From the NCBI GenBank assembly GCA_021162505.1, contig JAGGYO010000286.1, forward strand, positions 1 to 14,718: 14,718 bases of DNA, written 5' to 3'. The notes under the pieces are model-generated. The model saw only the letters and a program-made list of their open reading frames with translations. It was not told the DNA's origin and ran no database searches. Position numbers and translations under genes: made by a program. The stretch's first letter is position 1, and each line of letters begins with the position of its first letter. The DNA is from a bacterium. GTDB taxonomy: Bacteria > AUK180. Positions 1-5,921 of the stretch are shown here, piece by piece.

Positions 1-187
1 GAGAGAGACAGATAGATAGATAGATATATAGATCCATATTCCCCAATATAGCAATACTTGTTAAACTTAGCGGGCTTATCAATGAGAAAATTCGATTTCC
101 TATTCACTTTTTCTATCCTCTGTAATTCTATTATACCTCTTTTTAATTTTATATTTGCCTTTTAATTTCAATGTGCTCCGTGGCTCT

Positions 188-243
188 GTGATTATTCTAT
201 TACATTTTATTCTCAGGTCGTTCACGAACGACCTTTACAATTT
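188..243. repeat. Direct repeat copy 1 with perfect 8-bp palindrome
   Basis: This 56-base unit is repeated 94 bases further on with about five mismatches. Its core, 216-233, is GGTCGTTC-AC-GAACGACC, a perfect 8-bp inverted repeat with a 2-base centre. It resembles the short GC-rich palindromes flanked by GTAGGGG/CCCCTAC that are scattered through many environmental bacterial genomes, but that comparison is from memory. On neither strand is the hairpin followed by a clear T-run. Confidence 0.8.
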
Positions 244-281
244 ATATCTTCTCTTTAACCTACCTATGCTCTGAGTGCTCC

Positions 282-337
282 GTGATTATTCCATTGCTTT
301 TTATTCTCAGGTCGTTCACGAACGACCCCTACAATTT
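282..337. repeat. Direct repeat copy 2 with perfect 8-bp palindrome
   Basis: Second copy of the unit at 188-243. The palindrome at 310-327 is identical to copy 1. Here the right flank is CCCTAC, which on the minus strand reads GTAGGG ahead of the palindrome and so extends the likeness to REP-like elements. It lies 35 bases beyond the DUF4015 gene stop, so it could stabilise or end that transcript. The conserved AT-rich flank argues for duplication of the whole segment. Confidence 0.8.
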
Positions 338-361
338 TAACTATTTACCAAGATTGGTCTT

Positions 362-1585
362 TTATTTAATAAGATCAATATCTTCAAATTGAAGCCCCCA
401 TAAAATAAACTGATCTATACCGGCATCTTTAACCGCTTTGATCTCTTCCATTAAATATTCATTATCGTATGCCTTTTCACCATAGGTAAATGCCTGGATA
501 TAAGGTCTAATATTAAGATCGGGATATTTTTTTACATTTCTCAATGTTCCGTAATATACGATATTATATGCCCGTCTTTTAGGATCGCTGTCTTCAAAGA
601 ACCTCTTGTCAAAATGAGACGGATAAAGCATGGGAGACAGCGTATGTATATTTTTACTGAATAGTTCTATATTCTGACCCTGAGGGCCGGGATAGCTATA
701 CCACCCTTGAAGTCCGTATACATCAATGGAAAGAGGAATATCTACCACCGTTTTCAATTCTTTTAAGAAATAGTTCAATACCTCTTCTTTTTCTATGGAA
801 TCAATTTGATATTTAGAAGTTCTGTTTTCCTGATTACCATCCGTGGGGAATCTGATATAATCAAGTTGTACCTCATCAAAGCCAACATTTCTCAGCTCCT
901 TTACGATCTCAATAATATAATTTCTCACAAAGCTTGAGTTTGGATCGACCCAATATTCAGATGGTTTTCCCTGCCAGGGTTTCATATTTTTTTTATCCCA
1001 AAAAGTATATTTACTATTCTCATATTTAAAGAGGACCTCATCTTTAAAACAAACGATTCGGGCAACTGCCTTAAAATTATTTTTATGAAGGGTTCTCAAT
1101 ATCCTTTTCCAGTTCTTATTATACCTATATGCACCGGTTTCATAGAAGATATGGCTTTTAGGTTTAAACAGTATATTACCTTTATCTGTTTTTAATGGGA
1201 AAACAACACCGTTAAAACCCATTTTCTTGAATTTTTCAATATTTTCTACGAAATCATTTACCCTGCTTTCAGGAATATAAACCCCGTAGAATTTTTCACC
1301 TAGGTTCTCGGGGTGAGGTTCATTTGACTTCTCATAGACATATCCGTTCTCAAAATATATTCCGAAAAGGAAATCTTCGTTATCCTCAAAAGCACACGAA
1401 ATCTTTTTATAATAACTTCCCCTATTGGATAAAACGGTATTTACCTGATTGTTCACAACCGTTATAAAATCCTTTGTGATATATAATTTGTTTACTTTCT
1501 CATTATTATAAAAATTTGAGATCTCCTCCCACTTGTCATTTTTAAATTCATAAATATTAAATCCGAAGTTCAATGCACTGAACAA
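362..1585 (-). CDS. DUF4015-type putative glycosyl hydrolase, C-terminal part of an interrupted gene
   Basis: Residues 98-407 of this 407-residue segment match the DUF4015 putative glycosyl-hydrolase family, a TIM-barrel fold. Features include GVYIPESRV at 101-109, the hallmark EVQLDYIRFPTDG at 238-250 with its acidic D242, SIDVYGLQGW at 286-295, SPMLYPSHF at 317-325 and FILWGLQF at 393-400. Residues 1-97 look like the tail of a propeller-like region (strand pairs around aromatic and W-E-E motifs), not a protein start. The only start available is a TTG at 1585 with no Shine-Dalgarno sequence, and the next internal Met is residue 122. The frame continues upstream without a shift to a TAA at 1657-1655 and then into the signal-peptide ORF at 1655-2188. 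So this is very probably the distal part of one exported protein of about 607 residues. The substrate is unknown. No nearby polysaccharide genes help. Confidence 0.8.
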   Translation of the reverse strand: MFSALNFGFNIYEFKNDKWEEISNFYNNEKVNKLYITKDFITVVNNQVNTVLSNRGSYYKKISCAFEDNEDFLFGIYFENGYVYEKSNEPHPENLGEKFYGVYIPESRVNDFVENIEKFKKMGFNGVVFPLKTDKGNILFKPKSHIFYETGAYRYNKNWKRILRTLHKNNFKAVARIVCFKDEVLFKYENSKYTFWDKKNMKPWQGKPSEYWVDPNSSFVRNYIIEIVKELRNVGFDEVQLDYIRFPTDGNQENRTSKYQIDSIEKEEVLNYFLKELKTVVDIPLSIDVYGLQGWYSYPGPQGQNIELFSKNIHTLSPMLYPSHFDKRFFEDSDPKRRAYNIVYYGTLRNVKKYPDLNIRPYIQAFTYGEKAYDNEYLMEEIKAVKDAGIDQFILWGLQFEDIDLIK

Positions 1586-1654
1586 TCTATTATTGAATTT
1601 AAAAAGTGAAGAAACCTCTTCAAAAAAATAAACATCTTGGGCATATTTGATATT

Positions 1655-1657
1655 TTA
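1655..1657 (-). other. Single in-frame TAA splitting the propeller-DUF4015 gene
   Basis: The reading frames at 2188-1658 and 1654-365 are in the same phase and separated only by this TAA. The codons immediately after it read NIKYAQDVYFFEEV and are as gene-like as the flanks. TAA is the normal stop of many genes here (dnaX, ybaB, recR, rho), so codon reassignment is not the explanation. A nonsense mutation, a sequencing or assembly error, or readthrough all fit. Confidence 0.85.
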
Positions 1658-2188
1658 TATTCCCTTATATGATTTCTCTTTATTATTTAAATTAAAGTCA
1701 AATATCAAGACCCCGTTTTTTGAAGTTCCCACATATATTCGATTTTTAAATATCTTAACACTAAAATAATACAGGTCTGGATTTTTTATTGAGATGAATT
1801 TTTTACTGTTCATATTTCCCAAATATATGGTATTACAACTAATGACAACGATTTGTGTATCATTCATGTCCACATCGTTTATTTCAGGAAATTCGTTTTT
1901 GAGTTCATTATTTTCAATGACAAATTTATTTATATTATTAATATTGAATGATGTAATGGTCTTAAATTCATTATTTGTAATAAAAAGATCATCCCGAGTG
2001 GTTATAAAGAACCTTTCATTTGAAATATAATGAAATTGCAATATCTTTCTATTCACTTCAATTTTATTTATTGGGATATAGTTGTTTTTATCACTTTTGT
2101 ATATTATTCCACGCTCATCTAAAAGGATCCCATGTGAAAATATTTTTATGAACGAAAGGAGGACCAAAAAACACAATATTCTTTTCAT
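1655..2188 (-). CDS. Exported propeller-like protein, N-terminal part of the interrupted DUF4015 gene
   Basis: The first 18 or so residues (basic MKR, then a hydrophobic core ending near FSHG) form a signal peptide. The remaining 160 residues are a run of short beta-strand-like segments rich in I, F, Y and N. They include RIYVGTSKNGVLIFDF near the C-terminus, a pattern typical of beta-propeller blades. The 177-residue product ends abruptly in the middle of such a segment at the TAA 1657-1655, and the same frame continues into a glycosyl-hydrolase-like barrel. I therefore read it as the first third of one secreted two-domain protein, not a separate gene. The ATG at 2188 has no Shine-Dalgarno sequence but lies seven bases from a strong extended -10 element, so the message may be leaderless. 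I cannot assign a biochemical function to the propeller part. Confidence 0.7.
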   Translation of the reverse strand: MKRILCFLVLLSFIKIFSHGILLDERGIIYKSDKNNYIPINKIEVNRKILQFHYISNERFFITTRDDLFITNNEFKTITSFNINNINKFVIENNELKNEFPEINDVDMNDTQIVVISCNTIYLGNMNSKKFISIKNPDLYYFSVKIFKNRIYVGTSKNGVLIFDFNLNNKEKSYKGI

Positions 2189-2195
2189 ATTGCTT

Positions 2196-2204
2196 ATTAT
2201 ACCA
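2196..2204 (-). promoter_or_regulatory. Extended -10 promoter, predicted leaderless
   Basis: On the minus strand the bases read TGGTATAAT, a perfect -10 hexamer with the TGn extension. No good -35 is visible, which extended -10 promoters tolerate. Seven bases separate the hexamer from the ATG at 2188, so transcription should start at about the first base of the start codon. No ribosome-binding site is present, which agrees with a leaderless mRNA. It would drive the propeller-DUF4015 gene. Confidence 0.65.
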
Positions 2205-2278
2205 TAAATACTATTTTTTATTGAAAAATAATTACAATGACAATGATACCCACGAACCCGCTACTATTATTTAATTAC

Positions 2279-2307
2279 AATAGAAAGGCAAAATTTTGCT
2301 TTCTATT
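2279..2307. terminator. Long hairpin after the last gene of the dnaX operon
   Basis: AATAGAAAG pairs with CTTTCTATT, and the stem continues through GCAAAA/TTTTGC with a single bulged base, leaving almost no loop. It starts six bases beyond the lipoprotein stop at 2314-2316. The seven-T run (2306-2312) lies on the plus-strand side, so it looks like a canonical intrinsic terminator only for plus-strand transcription. On the minus strand it is preceded by A7 and followed by ATTGTAATT. It most likely ends the long operon or protects its 3' end, but its efficiency in that direction is uncertain. Confidence 0.55.
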
Positions 2308-2313
2308 TTTTTA

Positions 2314-2799
2314 TTAATACATTAAAGTAAAATCAGCTTCCGTTTGTATCTCATTACCGGAGCTATCTTCACCATAAAATGTAGCGTGAATTACCAAAGT
2401 TCCGGGTGTATTGGCAGTACAATATGTAGATAAACTGGACCACATAATATCTGTTGCTTCAATGTCATTGCTGTTGCCTACCGTTATAAAGCTTGTAATT
2501 ATTAATGTATTGGCAGTTACACCGGAAATTGCATTTCCATTAGTATCCTGCGCAGCAAAAACCATTTTATTTAAAGAAATACCGCTGGGAATTGAGCTGC
2601 TGGCCAAGGTTCCACTGTATATACACGATAAAGTATATTTCACCGGAACTGCACCGCCTGAATAATTACTAGCCAAAGGATCGACATTTGATACATAAAG
2701 TTCCAATGGGGATGAGTCGGTTTTGCTTGAACAACCCGTGAAAAGAAAAACTCCTATTGCTAATACAGCAAGAACTAAGACAAAATAAGATTTTTTCAT
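2314..2799 (-). CDS. Predicted lipoprotein, function unknown
   Basis: The 161-residue product starts with MKK, a hydrophobic stretch (residues 5-21) and FTGC, a lipobox-like site that would lipidate Cys23. The mature part is Ser/Thr/Asn/Gly-rich with alternating hydrophobics, suggesting an all-beta, perhaps Ig-like, fold (for example QDTNGNAISGVTANTLIIT and GEDSSGNEIQTEADF). The -3 residue of the lipobox is Phe rather than Leu, which is a loose match. The ATG overlaps the TAA of the upstream DUF4013 gene (TAATG) and has a strong AAGGAGG 8 bases upstream, so translation is probably coupled. It is the last gene of the long operon and is followed by a hairpin. I do not recognise a family. Confidence 0.85.
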   Translation of the reverse strand: MKKSYFVLVLAVLAIGVFLFTGCSSKTDSSPLELYVSNVDPLASNYSGGAVPVKYTLSCIYSGTLASSSIPSGISLNKMVFAAQDTNGNAISGVTANTLIITSFITVGNSNDIEATDIMWSSLSTYCTANTPGTLVIHATFYGEDSSGNEIQTEADFTLMY

Positions 2800-3455
2800 T
2801 ATTTGCCCTCCTTATTTTTATAATCAATATAGATATTTGCCCACATATAAGACAAGATAAAAATTGCCCAGGACCAGGTGTAAAACACAAAGATCAAGCC
2901 AATTGCACCGAAAGATGCAAATACGCTTATCCCAATGGAAATTATAAGGGCAAGTATTATATTTATCCACTCTTTTTTTATATATATCTCAAGTCCTGAA
3001 AATTCAAAAAGATCTTTAAAATTACCCTTTTCCACAAATAGTATCATAAAATAAGGTAAAACAAATGCCGTAGCGATCTGTATTATAACGGGAATAAAGA
3101 ATAAAAAGGTCCGCATAAGCAAACCAAATAATATGTTCAATACGAGAAATGGCAACCAAACAAGAAAGAGTTTCCAGCCGTTTATGAACATATCAGACAT
3201 ATATTTACCGTCTTTGAAGTCCCATTTGGGTAATATCTCTCTTTTTCCATTTAAAACATTTTTAATAAAATAATAAATATATCCAAAAACGAAGCCCATA
3301 GGCACCAATAATATGGAGAACATTAAGAATATAGCAAAATAGAGGATTTTTTTCCACCCCTCTTTACAATCCATTAATTGGTGGAAAATACTTGAAATAT
3401 CAAATACATTTCCATTTGATCGTATTTTTTCACTACCTTTTTTTGCAGGGCTCAT
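2799..3455 (-). CDS. DUF4013-like integral membrane protein
   Basis: With the ATG at 3455 the protein has 218 residues. Four or five membrane segments are visible, at about residues 36-64, 96-117, 119-141, 164-179 and 183-205. Between the first two is ILPKWDFKDGKYMSDMFING, matching the LPxWD...yf..G signature I associate with DUF4013, a membrane family with no established function. A GTG at 3461 in the same frame gives two extra residues, but AGGAG would touch it directly, whereas it sits 5 bases from the ATG at 3455. I therefore prefer 3455. The gene follows gmhA after 31 bases and its TAA overlaps the ATG of the next lipoprotein gene. It may be involved in envelope assembly, but that is inference from context only. 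Confidence 0.75.
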   Translation of the reverse strand: MSPAKKGSEKIRSNGNVFDISSIFHQLMDCKEGWKKILYFAIFLMFSILLVPMGFVFGYIYYFIKNVLNGKREILPKWDFKDGKYMSDMFINGWKLFLVWLPFLVLNILFGLLMRTFLFFIPVIIQIATAFVLPYFMILFVEKGNFKDLFEFSGLEIYIKKEWINIILALIISIGISVFASFGAIGLIFVFYTWSWAIFILSYMWANIYIDYKNKEGK

Positions 3456-3486
3456 ATTCACTCCTTTTGTATATGATATAAAAAAA

Positions 3487-4074
3487 TCACAAAAAAGTCA
3501 AATTCAAAGTCATTTTTACTAGAATATGTTCGACCAATGAATGTGCGATCTGAATAATATTCGTTTCATCAGAAGGAATGGATAAAATAATATCCCAATC
3601 CCGATTTGTATTATTATTACCTGTGAGTAAAATAGTTTTCATTCCCTTTGATCTTGCTGATTCCAATGCTAATAGTATATTCTTTGAGTTTCCGCTGGTG
3701 CTTATCCCCATAAAAATATCACCATTGTTTCCAATACCCTGTATCTGTCGGGAAAAGATATTTTCAAAACCCAGATCATTACCAATAGCCGTCATTAAGG
3801 AGGAATTATTTGTCAAAGCTATTACTGGTAAAGGTTCTCTTTTGTCATCTTTTTCCAATCTTACCATGAACTCCGTGGAAATATGCTGGGCATCAGCGGC
3901 AGAACCGCCATTACCCGCAATCAGGAGTTTATTTCCATTTTTAATTGCTTCTGATATAGCAATTGCACCGGATTTTAATTTGTTTAAAAAATCATTATCT
4001 TTTAAAAGTTTTTCGAAAACTTTTAATGAACTTTTAAAATAATCAAGGTAAATATCATCTTGCGATATAGCCAT
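3487..4074 (-). CDS. gmhA: Phosphoheptose isomerase (SIS domain, GmhA type)
   Basis: This 195-residue SIS-domain protein should convert sedoheptulose 7-phosphate to D-glycero-D-manno-heptose 7-phosphate, the first step of heptose supply for LPS or S-layer glycans. Motifs are IAGNGGSAADAQHISTEF at 52-69, GNDLGFENIFSRQ at 98-110, GDIFMGISTSGNS at 118-130 and IIQIAHSLVEH at 173-183. The residues that align with the zinc and catalytic set of E. coli GmhA (His64, Glu68, Gln175, His183) are all present, which favours an active isomerase over the DiaA type of DnaA-binding paralogue. Oddities are Ile176 where a Glu is usual after that Gln, and a short loop before it (GNNNTNRDW). It abuts the STAS gene directly (TAAATG), so it shares that transcript. 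No other heptose gene is in the window. Confidence 0.85.
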   Translation of the reverse strand: MAISQDDIYLDYFKSSLKVFEKLLKDNDFLNKLKSGAIAISEAIKNGNKLLIAGNGGSAADAQHISTEFMVRLEKDDKREPLPVIALTNNSSLMTAIGNDLGFENIFSRQIQGIGNNGDIFMGISTSGNSKNILLALESARSKGMKTILLTGNNNTNRDWDIILSIPSDETNIIQIAHSLVEHILVKMTLNLTFL

Positions 4075-4422
4075 TTATCCGTTAAAATTATCCAATGCTT
4101 CGTCAATATTATCAAATGTCTGAAAAAGTTTTGTAAAACCCAAAAGTTCAAATACGCGGAACACCTTGGAATTTAATTGAGTTACCTTAATATCACCGCC
4201 TTTACCTCTGATCTTTCCTATGACGGACATGAACACCCCCAAGCCGGCAGACGAAATATAGTCAAGATCTTCCATTGAAACAATGATCTTAACCTTCTCT
4301 TGTGAGATCAACTCATTAAGTTTATCTTCAAAATCTTGAAAGGTATAAGCATCTAAAAAGCCCTTCAAATGTAGAATAGTAATTCCACTCTTTTCTTCAG
4401 GTACTATTTCTAAATTAGCCAT
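4075..4422 (-). CDS. STAS-domain anti-sigma factor antagonist
   Basis: A 115-residue single STAS domain of the SpoIIAA/RsbV kind. Such proteins bind an anti-sigma kinase when unphosphorylated and are released when phosphorylated on a conserved serine. The signature DYISSAGLGVF runs from 54 to 64. Ser58 aligns with the phosphorylated serine of B. subtilis SpoIIAA (DSSGLG context). The N-terminal strand (ITILHLKGFLDAYT) and the C-terminal helix (KLFQTFDNIDEALDNF) complete the fold. A strong AAGGAGG lies in the end of the preceding phosphatase gene, only two bases separate the two genes, and together they form a phosphatase-substrate pair. The kinase partner is not in the window, so which output it controls is unknown. 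Confidence 0.92.
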   Translation of the reverse strand: MANLEIVPEEKSGITILHLKGFLDAYTFQDFEDKLNELISQEKVKIIVSMEDLDYISSAGLGVFMSVIGKIRGKGGDIKVTQLNSKVFRVFELLGFTKLFQTFDNIDEALDNFNG

Positions 4423-4424
4423 AT

Positions 4425-5921
4425 CTAAACCTCCTTATTTTTTAATATTACCATTGTAAAATCATCTTGCAACTCAGCACCGTCAAGAAATTTTACGATT
4501 TCTTCTCTAATATTTTTTATGATCGTTTTACTATCGTATCCTGCATTCTTTTTTAAAAGCTCTTTTAATCTTTCTTCTCCGTATTCCTCATTGGAAGGGT
4601 TCATTGCCTCGGTTACACCATCGGTGCAGAACAAGAAAACATCTCCCTTTCCACTATTACCCGATTTCACTTCAATATTACTATCAAATATAACCCCATC
4701 ATTCAAACCAATACCAATTCCGTTGGGATTGATCTCATCAACATTATTCGTTTTTGCGTTATATCTGTATAGGGGTAAATGACCTGCGTTCAAGGTCTCG
4801 AATGTATCATCTCTTTCATTAAAAGTAGTAATGAGCAATGTTACGAACTTGCCCGCTATAATATCCTCCATAAGCAGATGATTAACGGCTTTTATCAAGG
4901 TCTTAAGGTCCTTTCTTTCAATATATTGTGCTCTAAGAATACTTCTGATCATTACCATAATTAAAGATCCAGGTATCCCTTTGCCGGAAACATCTGCAAC
5001 TACACAGCTGATCTTATCATCACCCGGTTTTTTTAATATATCATAATAATCACCGCCAATGGTACGGGCAAATTCATAATGTGTGGCAATATCATATTTA
5101 TTTTTCGGAATATCCTTTAAAAAGAGCGAGCTTTGGATCTCTTGGCCCAATTTTAGATCTCTGTCCATCAATTCCTTTACGATCATTTGCTTTTGAGCAT
5201 ATTTTAATTTTTCTGCCATTTCATTAAACGAATTTGCCAATTTACCGAATTCATCCTTTGAACTGATCGAGATCCGATAATCAATGTTTCCATTTCCCAA
5301 TTCAAATGTACCTCGGATCAAACTATTTATTGGTTTCGTAATGAGACGACCAAAATACAGAGTAATTAAAAGACCAAAAATAAGAATGAAAATGGATAAA
5401 AATATAGTTTGCTTTATCTGCTTTTTTATAAACGCAAAGACCCTTTTATTGGTATATTTTACCTTTAAAACAAATCGACCTTTTTGTTCGAAGAAATCAT
5501 TTCCAAGGTAAGAGAAGTAAAGTATCTTTTTCTCTTTTAAATTATCTACTACTAAGTTCCCATTTGAAGGAATGTCTTTCAATGAATCTATAAAATTTTT
5601 ATTGAGTAACTGACCTTCCAGATCCTTTTCATTGGAATACAAAATTTTTCCCTTTGACAGGTCAATTATGGATATTCCTTCAATCTCATTAGTTATTTTT
5701 CTGCTTAAGAAATCATATAATTGAAGTTTTATTCCACTATCCATCATATTCAATAGGTTCTGATTAATGGTATTTGATATGACATTTCCTTTTTCCTTGG
5801 ACAATTGAAGCAATGTTGCTTTCTCATACTTATTGATGATAAAAGAAAACAGAAAAACAGCTATGAGCAAGATACCCGCGAAAAGATAAAATAATTTCCA
5901 TTTAAAGCTGTATTGTATCAT
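4425..5921 (-). CDS. Membrane sensor SpoIIE-family serine phosphatase with HAMP domain
   Basis: 498 residues: a membrane helix at 9-30, an extracytoplasmic sensor region at about 31-168, a second helix at 172-192, a HAMP linker at about 193-245 (P197, DEFGKLANSFNEMAEKL), a short coiled coil, and a PP2C/SpoIIE phosphatase domain from about 275 to the end. Metal-binding motifs are intact: GGDYYD at 289-294, VVADVSGKGIPGSL at 307-320, FCTDGVTEA at 431-439 and QDDFTMVIL at 485-493. It should dephosphorylate a STAS antagonist in response to a periplasmic or membrane signal. The very next gene encodes such a protein. Its ATG overlaps the TGA of the upstream TPR gene (ATGA), with AGGAAAT just before it. 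The sensor region resembles a single-Cache type but I cannot confirm that. Confidence 0.93.
   Translation of the reverse strand: MIQYSFKWKLFYLFAGILLIAVFLFSFIINKYEKATLLQLSKEKGNVISNTINQNLLNMMDSGIKLQLYDFLSRKITNEIEGISIIDLSKGKILYSNEKDLEGQLLNKNFIDSLKDIPSNGNLVVDNLKEKKILYFSYLGNDFFEQKGRFVLKVKYTNKRVFAFIKKQIKQTIFLSIFILIFGLLITLYFGRLITKPINSLIRGTFELGNGNIDYRISISSKDEFGKLANSFNEMAEKLKYAQKQMIVKELMDRDLKLGQEIQSSLFLKDIPKNKYDIATHYEFARTIGGDYYDILKKPGDDKISCVVADVSGKGIPGSLIMVMIRSILRAQYIERKDLKTLIKAVNHLLMEDIIAGKFVTLLITTFNERDDTFETLNAGHLPLYRYNAKTNNVDEINPNGIGIGLNDGVIFDSNIEVKSGNSGKGDVFLFCTDGVTEAMNPSNEEYGEERLKELLKKNAGYDSKTIIKNIREEIVKFLDGAELQDDFTMVILKNKEV

Larger units (their letters stand above)
1..361. other. Gene-free left end with simple repeat and duplicated palindrome
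   Basis: No coding region is supportable here. Bases 1-34 are low-complexity GA/GATA sequence. The rest is AT-rich and holds two copies of a palindrome-bearing repeat (listed separately). It also has two fragments of a CACAGAG/CACGGAGCAC-type intergenic repeat on the minus strand (171-190 and 272-283). It lies downstream of the DUF4015 gene, whose stop codon is at 362-364. A weak 5-bp hairpin (347-358) directly follows that stop but has no T-tract, so I do not call a terminator. Confidence 0.6.

Noticed and set aside
188..337. CRISPR array
   Set aside because: Only two repeat units, 94 bases apart, with mismatches in the flanks and no cas genes. The palindrome fits a REP-like element better.
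310..358. Intrinsic terminator of the DUF4015 gene
   Set aside because: Hairpins are present (347-358 and 310-327), but no T-run follows either of them on the minus strand.
3456..3461. GTG start of the DUF4013 gene at 3461
   Set aside because: AGGAG directly abuts this GTG with no spacing, whereas it is 5 bases from the ATG at 3455.
3578..4042. Plus-strand 154-codon ORF opposite gmhA
   Set aside because: It is antisense to a well-conserved SIS-domain gene, has no family-like motifs and has no ribosome-binding site.
3487..4074. DiaA-type DnaA-binding protein, suggested by the dnaX context
   Set aside because: The GmhA catalytic and zinc set (His64, Glu68, Gln175, His183) is kept, which favours an isomerase.
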